A stretch of DNA of 64,000 bases from Ectobacillus panaciterrae DSM 19096 (GTDB lineage Bacteria; Bacillota; Bacilli; Bacillales; Bacillaceae_G), in contig NZ_KE387251.1 of assembly GCF_000430785.1 (NCBI RefSeq), positions 24,889-88,888 on the forward strand. The letters are read 5' to 3'. Under the pieces are notes generated by a model. It did no database searches. It was not told where the DNA came from and saw only the letters and a list, made by a program, of their open reading frames with translations. The position numbers were made by a program, and so were the translations under genes. This document shows positions 9,350-17,326 of the stretch, one piece after another. How positions within the stretch are numbered: the first letter of the stretch is position 1; the number at the start of each line of letters is the position of its first letter.

Positions 9350-10249
9350 CTATTGTGAAAAATTTATATTGTCCTGTGTAGATTCGTTTAACCATGATTG
9401 AATATATGTAATAAACTTTTTGACGGCTGGAGAAACGTTTTTAAAGGATGTAGCAGCAATACCAATTGAACGATAATGATCTCCTTCTAGGCTAAGGATG
9501 CGAACGTTATCTGGGACACGATACAAAACCATTTCAGGAAGGATACTAATACCCATTCCATTCTGAACCATTGAGATAATGGCTTGGTCATCTGCCAACT
9601 CAAATTTGACATTGGGGATCATATTGTTCTCTTTGCATATTCGTCTTACATCGTTATCGCAGCTTTTCTTTGGCATGATCAACATCTCCCCTTTAATTTG
9701 TTCAAAATTAATTTCACTTAGTTGAGTGAGAGGGTGTTTATCAGGAAGGATGCATAGCATTCGATCTTTTTTTAGTGGAATAACTTCAAATGACTTCAAA
9801 GTAGGTAAAGATAGAAAACCAAAATCAACAGCACCACTTGATATCCAGTGTTCAATCTCATTATAATCCCCTTCGAGCAGTTTAATTTCTATGGAAGGGT
9901 AGTATTCGTTAAAATAATTCATGATTTCAGGCAGCCATTGAATGGATACACTTGAAAAGGTACCGATACGTATAGTTCCTACTTCTAACCCATTGATATT
10001 TGCAATTTGTTGCACCATTTGCTCGTTCCATTTTAAAATTTCACGGATATATTGCAATACAAGTTCTCCGTTACTCGTCAAATGGATACCGGAACGTCCT
10101 CTACTGAGTATAGAAAATCCCCACTCCGATTCAAGGCTAGCAAGTGCATGACTTACAGCGGATTGTGTTAAACCAAGTTTCACCGAAGCTTCGGTCAGGC
10201 TCCCTAATTCTACAACGGTACTAAAAATCTCAAACTTGGCAAGTGACAT
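9350..10249 (-). CDS. LysR family transcriptional regulator
   Basis: 299 aa. An N-terminal LysR winged helix (residues 1-60, TQSAVSHALASLESEWG) is followed by a LysR substrate-binding domain (about 90-290). The start chosen is ATG at 10249 with GGGGTG upstream; a longer reading from 10303 adds 18 residues outside the family alignment. It is divergent from a DMT-family exporter 187 bp away, the usual arrangement in which the LysR protein controls the neighbour. The inducer is unknown. Confidence 0.9.
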   Translation of the reverse strand: MSLAKFEIFSTVVELGSLTEASVKLGLTQSAVSHALASLESEWGFSILSRGRSGIHLTSNGELVLQYIREILKWNEQMVQQIANINGLEVGTIRIGTFSSVSIQWLPEIMNYFNEYYPSIEIKLLEGDYNEIEHWISSGAVDFGFLSLPTLKSFEVIPLKKDRMLCILPDKHPLTQLSEINFEQIKGEMLIMPKKSCDNDVRRICKENNMIPNVKFELADDQAIISMVQNGMGISILPEMVLYRVPDNVRILSLEGDHYRSIGIAATSFKNVSPAVKKFITYIQSWLNESTQDNINFSQ

Positions 10250-10436
10250 CTTAATCACCCCATTACATGAATTTTTTTCAACTATAACTTTAAAAACATT
10301 CATTTTTCTTATCTAAAATTTACACGTATACTACAAAGTAAGCAATCACATTTTGGAAAGTTGCTGAATACTGCTTTCACTCAACAAGGAATGCTTTCCA
10401 CTTTGGAATAATTTATATAAAGCGAAGGTGATAGTT

Positions 10437-11345
10437 ATGAACGCTCAATTAAAAGCGAATTTCATGATGTTAATAGTAACCGTTTTTTGGGGTTCGTCCT
10501 ATTTGTTCATGAAGATGGGGCTCGTTGTTATGCAGGAGTTTAACCTGATCGCATTACGTTTTGGGATTGCTTTTATTTTATCTGCAATCCTATACCACCG
10601 GCGACTTATTCATGCAAGTTATAAAACAATCAAATATGGATTTACATTAGGGTCTATTTTGTTTTCAGTATTCGCCTCTATTACTTTTGGACTAAAATCT
10701 ACGTCCGCTTCGAATGCCGGATTTTTGGTTAGCCTCACGGTTATATTTGTCCCGCTGTTGTTAGCTATCTTTTTAAGAAAGATGCCTAAAAAAAGAATTG
10801 TTTTTGGAGTATCATTAGCCGTAATAGGAATAGGTCTTTTGACTTTAAACAAGCAATTAAAAATCAATTCTGGGGACTTTTTGTGCATCTTAGCCGCATT
10901 GTTTTATGCAATACATATTATTGCTACGGGAAAACTAACTAAGGATGTGGATTCCATCACTCTTGGAATTTTACAACTTGGATTTGCCGGAGCATGGGGT
11001 CTATTATTTTCAATACTTTTAGAAACACCACAACTTCCGAGTACAACGGAGTCTTGGGTTGCTGTTTTGGGATTGGGTGTGCTTTGTAGTGCCATTGGAT
11101 TCATCGTACAAACCGCAGCCCAAAAACATACAAACCCAACCCATACAAGTCTGATTTTTTCATTAGAACCGGTTTTTGCAGCATTATTTGCGTTTGTTTT
11201 CGCAGGTGAAATACTCACAACAAAAGGATATCTAGGCTCAATCATGGTTTTGTTAGGTGTATTCATTGCCCAAATAGATTTTAAAAGGCTACTTATGAAA
11301 AATGGCTACACCAAAAGAAACCAAGGTTTTAAACTAACCGAATAA
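10437..11345 (+). CDS. EamA/DMT family transporter (paralogue 1)
   Basis: 302 aa with ten predicted membrane helices in two EamA repeats (about 5-135 and 148-285); the repeat end shows the typical SLEPVFAALFAFVFAGE stretch. Members export amino acids or metabolites. The start chosen is ATG at 10437, 6 nt after AAGGTGA; a GTG at 10428 sits inside that ribosome binding site. It is divergently paired with a LysR regulator. The protein is strikingly similar to the EamA gene at 56068 (same NAGFLVSLTVIFVPLL and IGLLTLN segments), so the two are recent paralogues. Substrate unknown. Confidence 0.9.
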   Translation: MNAQLKANFMMLIVTVFWGSSYLFMKMGLVVMQEFNLIALRFGIAFILSAILYHRRLIHASYKTIKYGFTLGSILFSVFASITFGLKSTSASNAGFLVSLTVIFVPLLLAIFLRKMPKKRIVFGVSLAVIGIGLLTLNKQLKINSGDFLCILAALFYAIHIIATGKLTKDVDSITLGILQLGFAGAWGLLFSILLETPQLPSTTESWVAVLGLGVLCSAIGFIVQTAAQKHTNPTHTSLIFSLEPVFAALFAFVFAGEILTTKGYLGSIMVLLGVFIAQIDFKRLLMKNGYTKRNQGFKLTE

Positions 11346-11523
11346 CCAGTAAATAAAAACCTATTACACCATGGGAAAGACCTCCGAACTGAGGAAGATT
11401 ACCTGGATATACCGAATTTATTTATGTGTTATCCTGAACCAGAATCATGAATGATTACAAAAGCTAATATGAATGGTAAACGTATGTTAGTACACAAAAG
11501 ATAGAACTTTAGGAGCTGAAATC

Positions 11524-12237
11524 ATGAATGTATTAATTATCTATGCACACCCAGAGCCTAAGTCATTCAACGGCGCTTTGAAGGATCTTGCCGTTTCAGA
11601 ATTAACAGCTCTAGGTCATCAAGTCAAAGTGTCAGATCTATATGCTATGAATTTCAAAGCTGTTGCAGATCATGAAGACTTTCAAACGCTTCAAAATAAG
11701 GATTTTTTCAAGTATGCGATTGAACAAAGAAATGCAGCAGAAACGAATAGCTTTTCTCTGGATATTCAAGAAGAGCAAGAAAAACTTCTATGGGCAGATT
11801 TTGTCATTTTCCAATTTCCTCTATGGTGGTACTTTGTTCCCGCCATCTTAAAAGGCTGGTTTGATAGGGTATTTGCTTCAGGTTTTGTTTACGGCAAAGG
11901 AATTGGAAGATATGATACTGGTGGACTCAAAGGTAGAAAAGCCATGTTGTCCACCACAACAGGATCTCCTCAACATGCATATACTCCGTATGGAATGGAC
12001 GGTGATATCCATGAGAAGCTACTTTATCATATAAATCATGGAATGCTCTATTTTGCTGGACTAGAACCCGTTGAACCATGCATTGCTTGGACTCCATCAC
12101 ATGATGAGGAAGATCGAAAGCGATATTTAGAAGAATACAAAAAGCGTTTACATAATCTATCAGAAATTCCTTCTATTCCATATCATCCTGCTTCTCATTA
12201 TGACGAAAATCACCAATTAAAGATTGAGTATAGATAA
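11524..12237 (+). CDS. NAD(P)H dehydrogenase (quinone), flavodoxin-like fold
   Basis: 237 aa, Flavodoxin_2 family (NQO1/KefF/MdaB type). Probably an FMN- or FAD-dependent two-electron quinone reductase in the cytoplasm. Diagnostic segments are LIIYAHPEPKSFN at the N-terminus (flavin phosphate binding), FQFPLWWYFVPAILKGWFDR at about 98-117 and STTTGSPQHAY near 155. ATG at 11524 has TAGGAGC upstream. It stands alone between the EamA gene and an AT-rich gap. Physiological substrate unknown. Confidence 0.9.
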   Translation: MNVLIIYAHPEPKSFNGALKDLAVSELTALGHQVKVSDLYAMNFKAVADHEDFQTLQNKDFFKYAIEQRNAAETNSFSLDIQEEQEKLLWADFVIFQFPLWWYFVPAILKGWFDRVFASGFVYGKGIGRYDTGGLKGRKAMLSTTTGSPQHAYTPYGMDGDIHEKLLYHINHGMLYFAGLEPVEPCIAWTPSHDEEDRKRYLEEYKKRLHNLSEIPSIPYHPASHYDENHQLKIEYR

Positions 12238-12261
12238 CCATTTCCATTCAGTCTATCTTGT

Positions 12262-12306
12262 GGGTTCTGCCCTATATCTATAAAGCTAAAATTCTATGGT
12301 GCCTCC
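12262..12306 (+). mobile_element. IS231-like terminal segment, solo end 2 (degenerate)
   Basis: GGGTTCTGCCC context followed by TATATCTATAAAGCTAAAAT and TCTATGGTGCC, matching position by position the better preserved end at 44073. No transposase. Confidence 0.4.
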
Positions 12307-12495
12307 AAAACAAAGAATGGACCGATGACTTACAAGGAGATCGTCAGAATCGTTAGTAGATCATAGTTAGCCGGTCTACTTGTACAATAATTGTACCTGT
12401 TTATACAAATTTTTGTGCAAGTTTAGAACGGGAAATAAACTAACAGGATACTTACAATCCTTGGTATAAAGCCATCGCATAAATCCTGTATATCA

Positions 12496-12549
12496 TAAAA
12501 AAGATGGAAAGACCAAATGCCCTGTCGTTGCGGTCCTTCCATCTTTTTT
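12496..12549. terminator. Strong bidirectional terminator hairpin
   Basis: AAAAGATGGAAAGACC / GGTCCTTCCATCTTTT, 16-bp nearly perfect stem with A/T tails on both sides. No adjacent gene end; 260 bp after the quinone reductase gene. Confidence 0.6.
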
Positions 12550-12550
12550 C

Positions 12551-12579
12551 ACTTCCGATAATAAGATGTTATGTAAACC
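12551..12579 (+). other. dif-like Xer site D1
   Basis: Left arm ACTTCCGATAA, 7-nt centre TAAGATG, right arm TTATGTAAACC; compare B. subtilis dif arms ACTTCCTAGAA and TTATGTAAACT. Followed within 30 bp by a hairpin-T terminator. The only such site outside the 41-58 kb cluster. Confidence 0.6.
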
Positions 12580-12604
12580 TCATATAAATATGATATACAG
12601 CATG

Positions 12605-12632
12605 CTCATGTCTTTTGATGTGAGCTTTTTTC
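12605..12632 (+). terminator. Terminator-like hairpin after D1
   Basis: GCTCA / TGAGC stem closing a 12-nt loop, followed by six T. Confidence 0.45.
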
Positions 12633-12743
12633 ATTCAGAGTATCGAAACTCAAAAGTTTTGACACTGTTTCTTATTCAACTACGAAGCAGGTTAATTGAA
12701 CAAGGATGTTAGTTGCACATTAAAAACAAGCGATGATAAACAG

Positions 12744-12769
12744 AAAAAACCGTTCAATTTTCTGAACGG
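12744..12769 (-). terminator. Terminator of the LysE-type exporter gene
   Basis: CCGTTCA / TGAACGG stem with T-run on the minus strand, 33 bp after the stop codon. Confidence 0.8.
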
Positions 12770-12802
12770 AGAGAATCAAATTAGGTGTGTTAGTAAATAA
12801 AT

Positions 12803-13432
12803 TTAAATTCCTGTTTTTATGCCAAAACCTACTAAAATTAAGGCAGTTGATTTTTGGAATGCCTTCTGGAATTTGGAGTTGTTCAACCATTTTTTTGCGT
12901 AATCAATTAGATAAACAAGAAACAGAAACCACAATACAGCGAGTAAGGTTAGGATGAAGGCTAATACAATCAATTGCTGGTTTACATTTCCGTTCAAATT
13001 GATAAATTGCGGCATGATTGTTATATAAACTAAAACAGTCTTTGGATTAAGAATATTATTAAGTAACGCTTGCATAAAGGAATCTTTATTATGCCGATTT
13101 GAATACTTCGTAGGTGTATTTGCTTGAGCTTGAATTTCTTCTAAAGAAAACACGCTTTTAGCAAAAAAACTTTTTATCCCTAAATAAATTAAATAGGCGG
13201 CTCCCAAATATTTGATTGTACTGAAAAGAATCACAGACTTTGCAATGACAACAGATAATCCAAGAATAGCAATAAGCGTCCAAAAAGAAAGTCCCGTTGC
13301 CATTCCGAGAACCGTATAACGTCCAGCTTTTGGACCATATCTAAGCGTGTTTTTCACCAGAAGCATAGTATCTGCTCCTGGTATAATAACCATCATTGCA
13401 GCTATTGATATGTATGTTAGTAAGTTATCCAT
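12803..13432 (-). CDS. LysE/RhtB family amino-acid exporter
   Basis: 209 aa, six predicted membrane helices, with the family N-terminus IPGADTMLLVKNTLRYGPKAG (residues 18-38) and NILNPKTVLVYITIMPQF near 125. LysE/RhtB proteins export amino acids or analogues. The gene is divergent from the TrmB-type regulator at 13574, and the two promoters carry matching 21-bp operator-like elements, so the regulator probably controls this exporter. GAAGGGAGAG precedes the ATG. Substrate unknown. Confidence 0.88.
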   Translation of the reverse strand: MDNLLTYISIAAMMVIIPGADTMLLVKNTLRYGPKAGRYTVLGMATGLSFWTLIAILGLSVVIAKSVILFSTIKYLGAAYLIYLGIKSFFAKSVFSLEEIQAQANTPTKYSNRHNKDSFMQALLNNILNPKTVLVYITIMPQFINLNGNVNQQLIVLAFILTLLAVLWFLFLVYLIDYAKKWLNNSKFQKAFQKSTALILVGFGIKTGI

Positions 13433-13456
13433 ACTATCTCTCCCTTCCTCTCTAAA

Positions 13457-13477
13457 TAGTGACTACCTAAGTAACTA
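13457..13477 (-). promoter_or_regulatory. Operator O1 in the lysE-type promoter
   Basis: Minus strand: TAGTTAC, 2 nt, AGGTAG, 2 nt, ACTA. The same 21-bp element occurs at 13534-13554 on the plus strand with 17 of 21 identical bases. It lies just downstream of the LysE -10 box. Confidence 0.65.
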
Positions 13478-13485
13478 CTCATGTA

Positions 13486-13515
13486 AGTATATCAGATGCT
13501 CTTGGAAAAAATCAA
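13486..13515 (-). promoter_or_regulatory. Promoter of the LysE-type exporter
   Basis: TTGATT (13515-13510), 18-bp spacer, TATACT (13491-13486) on the minus strand. It overlaps the divergent promoter of the regulator gene. Confidence 0.6.
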
Positions 13516-13531
13516 CAGATTTTGCTAAAAT
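13502..13531 (+). promoter_or_regulatory. Promoter of the TrmB-type regulator
   Basis: TTGGAA (13502-13507), 18-bp spacer, TAAAAT (13526-13531), back-to-back with the exporter promoter. Confidence 0.5.
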
Positions 13532-13533
13532 GT

Positions 13534-13554
13534 TAGTTACAAAGGTAGCGACTA
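13534..13554 (+). promoter_or_regulatory. Operator O2 in the regulator promoter
   Basis: TAGTTAC-AA-AGGTAG-CG-ACTA, directly after the -10 box; mirror partner of O1. Placement predicts autorepression and repression of the exporter. Confidence 0.65.
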
Positions 13555-13573
13555 AGGTTGTATTGGAGGATTT

Positions 13574-14401
13574 ATGAAAGAAAACATTTTAGAAACATTA
13601 AAAAATCTAAATTTTACCGAATATGAAGCGAAAGCATATCTTACCCTATTGGAAGAATCGCCATTAACCGGCTATGCAGTAGCAAAAAATTCCGGTGTAC
13701 CACGTTCAAGAATATATGAAGTTCTGGACAGTCTCACCATGCGCGGAGATATTCTGGTTAGTCCTGGAAACACACCACAGTATACTCCTGTTCCTGCAAA
13801 GGAGCTAATTAAAAACCGTCGAATGAAAGCAGAAGAGAATTTTGAACTGGCAGAAAAATCATTAGCGGAGTTTGAACGTTCTGCAAATGACCGTGAAAAT
13901 ATCTGGAATATCACGGGACGCAATGAAATACTCGATAAGGTAAAAACTTGTATATTATCTGCTAAAAAAAGAATTCTCTTAGAGATTTGGAAAGAGGAAT
14001 TCGAAGAATTGGAGTCTGAACTAAGACAGGCAGCAAATAGAGGGGTCAATGTAACGATTATTGCTTATGGGGAAATCGTCTCTGATTTTGCTAATGTTTA
14101 TCTCCATTATATGGGTCATGAAATTACAGAAGAGTATGGTGGACGATGGCTTGTTATTAGTGGAGATGATTCAGAAGTAGTAGCAGGTATTGTCTCGCTA
14201 GGGAAAGATAGCCGTGCAGCATGGACAATGCATGTAGGTTTAGTAATGCCAATTACAGAAGTCATGATTCATGATTTGTATCTCATGGAAATTATGGAGA
14301 AACATAGAGAACTTTTAGAGGAAAGTTTTGGGAAAAACCTCATCAATTTACGTCACAAATTTTCTATCCATCCAGATTTTAAAAAACATTATGTGAAATA
14401 G
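13574..14401 (+). CDS. TrmB family transcriptional regulator
   Basis: 275 aa. The N-terminal TrmB winged helix (residues 1-75) has LNFTEYEAKAYLTLLE and the recognition-helix region SGVPRSRIYEVLDSL. The C-terminal part (about 105-260) fits the phospholipase-D-like effector domain of the family (WNITGRNEILDKV start), without visible catalytic HKD motifs. It is divergent from the LysE-type exporter with shared operators, so it is probably the local regulator and binds the exported compound or a related ligand. GGAGGA precedes the ATG. Confidence 0.88.
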   Translation: MKENILETLKNLNFTEYEAKAYLTLLEESPLTGYAVAKNSGVPRSRIYEVLDSLTMRGDILVSPGNTPQYTPVPAKELIKNRRMKAEENFELAEKSLAEFERSANDRENIWNITGRNEILDKVKTCILSAKKRILLEIWKEEFEELESELRQAANRGVNVTIIAYGEIVSDFANVYLHYMGHEITEEYGGRWLVISGDDSEVVAGIVSLGKDSRAAWTMHVGLVMPITEVMIHDLYLMEIMEKHRELLEESFGKNLINLRHKFSIHPDFKKHYVK

Positions 14402-14430
14402 ATTTGTACTATTCTTGTTTTATACAACAT

Positions 14431-14474
14431 AATAAGAAAAGCATTACTTCATAGCAAATAATGCTTTTCTTATT
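14431..14474. terminator. Bidirectional terminator between convergent regulator genes
   Basis: Perfect 16-bp stem AATAAGAAAAGCATTA / TAATGCTTTTCTTATT. Lies between the plus-strand TrmB gene and the minus-strand LysR gene. Confidence 0.85.
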
Positions 14475-14557
14475 TAGCTAACGAGTGCATTTCTTCAATA
14501 AGAGTTTTGAAGTCGACCTTAATTCGAGATCGACTCTTTCGTTCATTTTTTCTTTCC

Positions 14558-15496
14558 TCACGAAACCGCTATTTTCTCGCCAGAACTCTCCTTAAAATGG
14601 GAAGCCTGTATTTGGAGCTCCTGTAAAAATTCCCGGCCGGCATTAGTGAAATAATGATCTTTATTCCGAATCCAACAAAAGGAAATCCTCATGTTCTCAT
14701 CTTCCACAGGGATAGGAATAATTTCTCCTGTCTTTACAAATGGATCGGAGCATAAAGGCAATGCACTATAAAACCCAACAGCTTCCCCCTCGGCGATTAC
14801 ATGCTTGGCAGCCTCATGGCTTTCTGAGCGAAATAGTATATTAGGGTTTCCGTATTTGCGAAGAGTTTGATAAAAATAACGATCCATCCCATGGTTTGCA
14901 AGAAAGGTAACGATAGGATGCTTTATAATCTCATTCATAGGAACTTTGCTCCATTTAGTGAGGCCGGAACATTTCCCGACACATGCCATGACAGGGCTGC
15001 TCAAAAAATGTCTTGCAATGAGCTGATGATCATCTTCCACATAAGTAAAAGGTACCCCGATCAATCCTAAATCCACTTTTCCACTCAAAACATCTTTCTT
15101 TATCCCATACAGCTCAGCTTCACGAAGCTCGATTTTAACATTTGGAAATTTTGACTTAAAGGCAGCAACCGTCTTAGGAATAATGCTTCTGCATAAATCC
15201 GGAACAGCACTAATAGATAAACTTCCTCTGACCTCCTGCTGCTGCACATGGGCCTCCTCTTTTAATTCCTCCCACTTATTCAAAACTTCCTGCATTTTCA
15301 GGATAATCCTCTCTCCTTCTTTTGTAGGCTCCATCCCTTGTTTAGAGCGAATGAATATTTTACTATTAAATTCTTGTTCGACTTTTGCAATAGCTTGCCT
15401 TATGCTTGATTGTGAAACACGGAGAAGTTCGGATGCAGTAGATATGGATCCGGTTTTTTCAATTTCTATAATATACAAAAGTTGTTCAATACGCAT
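14558..15496 (-). CDS. LysR family transcriptional regulator
   Basis: 312 aa. LysR winged helix at 1-60 ([17 protein letters not shown]) and substrate-binding domain (about 88-295). AGAAGGTG lies 6 nt before the ATG. Its start lies inside the reading frame of the leuA stub upstream, and no promoter or terminator is obvious between the tandem T-box leaders (15660-16285) and this gene. Transcription may therefore depend on leucyl-tRNA charging. No target gene is divergent from it. The inducer is unknown. Confidence 0.88.
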   Translation of the reverse strand: MRIEQLLYIIEIEKTGSISTASELLRVSQSSIRQAIAKVEQEFNSKIFIRSKQGMEPTKEGERIILKMQEVLNKWEELKEEAHVQQQEVRGSLSISAVPDLCRSIIPKTVAAFKSKFPNVKIELREAELYGIKKDVLSGKVDLGLIGVPFTYVEDDHQLIARHFLSSPVMACVGKCSGLTKWSKVPMNEIIKHPIVTFLANHGMDRYFYQTLRKYGNPNILFRSESHEAAKHVIAEGEAVGFYSALPLCSDPFVKTGEIIPIPVEDENMRISFCWIRNKDHYFTNAGREFLQELQIQASHFKESSGEKIAVS

Positions 15497-15633
15497 ATAT
15501 ACACCTTCTTATTCGTGACGTTAAATTCTAAAATATTAGTTCCTGTTTTCTTCTCAGGATACAATGAGGCTCCAGGCGCCTGCTCTCCGTCCCTCAACGT
15601 TGTATCAAAAATTCGAATCCGTTTTTCACTCAT
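15466..15633 (-). pseudogene. leuA: Truncated leuA (2-isopropylmalate synthase) N-terminal stub
   Basis: An open frame of 55 codons beginning with ATG at 15633, preceded by TGGGGGACAAA. Its first 28 residues contain [17 protein letters not shown], the N-terminal active-site motif of 2-isopropylmalate/homocitrate synthases (DTTLRDGEQ), then YPEKK. Homology ends abruptly and the frame runs on through the LysR promoter region to a stop inside that gene. A complete LeuA has about 510 residues. The leaders upstream appear to be leucine T-boxes, which supports leuA rather than another family member. I infer a deletion that fused the leuA head to the LysR region. Not functional as an enzyme. Confidence 0.8.
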
Positions 15634-15659
15634 TTTGTCCCCCAATTATTAAATGATTA

Positions 15660-15968
15660 AAAAAAGCCCGTCATCTCTAATAAGAGACGACGGGCTTTTA
15701 CCCAACGCGGTACCACTCTTGTTGACTCGAACCAGCGAGTCCACTTTAAAGCTTCGAATAAACCGGTATTTACGAATCTGATATCTTGTTCCGATCGAAG
15801 CTACCCAATTACGGAGGTTACCCGTCATTGTCTAACAGTAACTATACTGAATCAACAATGCCACTCCCAAGCGAGTTCAGTACTCCAATGGACTGCGTCA
15901 CATCACCCCGCAGCTTTCTGTACCATTGGTTTGTACTTACTACTCTTGATCATCGTGTTTCTTGCTAT
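15660..15968 (-). promoter_or_regulatory. T-box leader 2 (proximal), probably leucine-specific
   Basis: On the minus strand: stem I with AGTAGTA, CCAATGG / CCATTGG pairing and specifier region CTGAACTCGC (15880-15871), the conserved T-box core GTGGTACCGCG (15716-15706), then a terminator AGCCCGTC..GACGGGCT with T-run (15660-15698). The codon CTC after GAA indicates leucine. Two T-boxes in series give a steeper response to uncharged tRNA. Confidence 0.85.
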
Positions 15969-15971
15969 TTA

Positions 15972-16285
15972 ATAAAAAAAGCCTACCATCTCCTATAAAA
16001 AGAGACGATAGGCTGTGCCTTCCGCGGTACCACTCTTATTGATTCAAGTTGTTCTTGAATCCACCTTGTAATACCCGATTACGGAGGTAAACCGTTAAGA
16101 CCTAATTAGATGACAAATCGGATCATCTATGTTCAGCCTTACCGCTCCTAGGTGAGTTCAGGTGACATTTCGTCTGCGTCGCACCGTCCCGCAGCTCTCT
16201 GTTCGAAATCATCGATCCTTACTAATCCTAATCATTGCGTTTCATTTAATTTTCAAACTTATAAAACAAATCAAATTAACTGAAT
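15972..16285 (-). promoter_or_regulatory. T-box leader 1 (distal), probably leucine-specific
   Basis: First of two tandem T-box riboswitches. Specifier region CTGAACTCAC (16161-16152), T-box core GTGGTACCGCGG (16033-16022) and terminator AGCCTATCGTCTC / GAGATGGTAGGCT with seven T (15974-16015). Transcription passes from here into leader 2. Confidence 0.85.
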
Positions 16286-16292
16286 TTATTCG

Positions 16293-16321
16293 ATTGTATT
16301 ATGTGATGGGAATAAAGTCAA
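16293..16321 (-). promoter_or_regulatory. Sigma-A promoter of the tandem T-box leader
   Basis: TTGACT (16321-16316), 17-bp spacer, TACAAT (16298-16293) on the minus strand, directly before leader 1. Confidence 0.75.
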
Positions 16322-16373
16322 TATTTATTTTCGAACAGTGTTAGTGTTCAAAATTTACTTGGCACAGTTCAAA

Positions 16374-16490
16374 GATAAAAAAAGAACCACGTTTTAAAAC
16401 GTGGCTTTGTAAAGGTATTTTGTGTAAAACAACGACTTAAATTCATAATAATTAGATAAAACAGAAATATCAAGCGGTAAAATATTACAG
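16374..16490 (+). repeat. Dispersed hairpin repeat H, copy 2
   Basis: Palindrome CCACGTTTTAAAACGTGG, then GTAAAGGTATTTTGTGTAAA and, after a short variable part, TTCATAATAAT, AGATAAA and CAAGCGGTAAAATATTACA. About 115 bp are shared with copy 3 at 44216. Confidence 0.75.
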
Positions 16491-16564
16491 CCGCCAATAC
16501 ACCTCTTTGTTTGTAAATATAGGTGACATAATCAGGCGTTATCGGAAGCTTCATAGTTCATAAA

Positions 16565-16641
16565 AATGAACCTCCCCCACTTACCGTTACACACCATTCA
16601 CACGCTTGAAGTGGGGGTATTCTCGCCTAATTTATGATAAA
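16565..16641. mobile_element. Solo IS200/IS605-like end palindrome, copy 1
   Basis: CCCCCACTT / AAGTGGGGG imperfect palindrome with GAACCT on one side and ATTCTCGCCTAATTTATGAT on the other. An almost identical block lies at 55037-55116. Subterminal hairpins of this kind mark IS200/IS605 family ends; no tnpA or tnpB is present. Confidence 0.55.
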
Positions 16642-16676
16642 CTTTTGCGAACGTTTTTTTGGTTAGAGGCAAGCAA

Positions 16677-16707
16677 AAGAAGCCTGTTTATTTGAACAGA
16701 CTTCTTT
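16677..16707 (-). terminator. Terminator of the DUF3189 gene
   Basis: AAGAAG(T)CTGTT / AACAG(G)CTTCTT stem on the minus strand followed by TTGCTTG, 33 bp after the stop codon. Confidence 0.7.
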
Positions 16708-16739
16708 ACATAACTCAGAGTATCATGCAATAAAAACTG

Positions 16740-17246
16740 TTACTTAAAGCTTTTATTCTCTAATATAGTCACTTTTTCATTCGTCGACTTTCCTATTTGT
16801 TTCGTGTACTCAACCATTCGAACGATATTATCACAGCATTGTTTGGCACCTAAAACTAATAACGGCACACCGATGGAATCGATTTTTAATCTTCTGGAAA
16901 ACAATCCTCCCATTGTCATGGCGAATGGGACAGTTGGTGATGTATTGGAAAAAACTACGTTTTCCTGACATTGATATTTAACTTGCAATAATAGGCTTAG
17001 GTTTTTTAAAGCTGGAACAACATATTTGGAGATCCCGCGACCAATTGTATAAACAGAGTTTCCATCCTCATCTACCCCGTGAAAAATAAGCTTTCCCATA
17101 TCAGAAGTAGTTAACGTATTGAAATAGCTTACATTTAATATTTCTTCTTTAGTCAGCTTTCGACCAGTAGGCAATTGTTTTAAATGATATGCTGCTGCCA
17201 AAGAAGTGGTATGTGTTCCACCATAATCATTATATATGTAAATCAC
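16740..17246 (-). CDS. DUF3189 family protein
   Basis: 168 aa. The N-terminus MIYIYNDYGGTHTTSLAAAYH and the overall length match the DUF3189 family of endospore formers; its function is not known to me. GTG start at 17246 with AAGGGATGAT upstream. It has no signal peptide or membrane segment and several Cys residues. It lies 80 bp after the methyltransferase gene on the same strand and may share its transcript. No function is assigned. Confidence 0.75.
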   Translation of the reverse strand: MIYIYNDYGGTHTTSLAAAYHLKQLPTGRKLTKEEILNVSYFNTLTTSDMGKLIFHGVDEDGNSVYTIGRGISKYVVPALKNLSLLLQVKYQCQENVVFSNTSPTVPFAMTMGGLFSRRLKIDSIGVPLLVLGAKQCCDNIVRMVEYTKQIGKSTNEKVTILENKSFK

Positions 17247-17326
17247 AGTATCATCCCTTGTATTTATCTATTCATATCTATTATCACCATTTATTCGTAC
17301 GTTAATCAAAGCAAACCCTCCATTTT

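Larger units (their letters stand above)
12238..12802. other. Gene-free region with element debris
   Basis: Contains an IS231-like end (12262-12306), a strong bidirectional hairpin (12496-12549), a dif-like site (12551-12579), another terminator-like hairpin (12605-12632) and the LysE terminator (12744-12769). No coding potential seen. Confidence 0.6.

Noticed and set aside
15660-16285. Possible tRNA gene or CRISPR-like repeats because of repeated GGTACCACTCTT
   Set aside because: The repeated motif is the T-box core, each followed by its own terminator; no cloverleaf and no spacer array.
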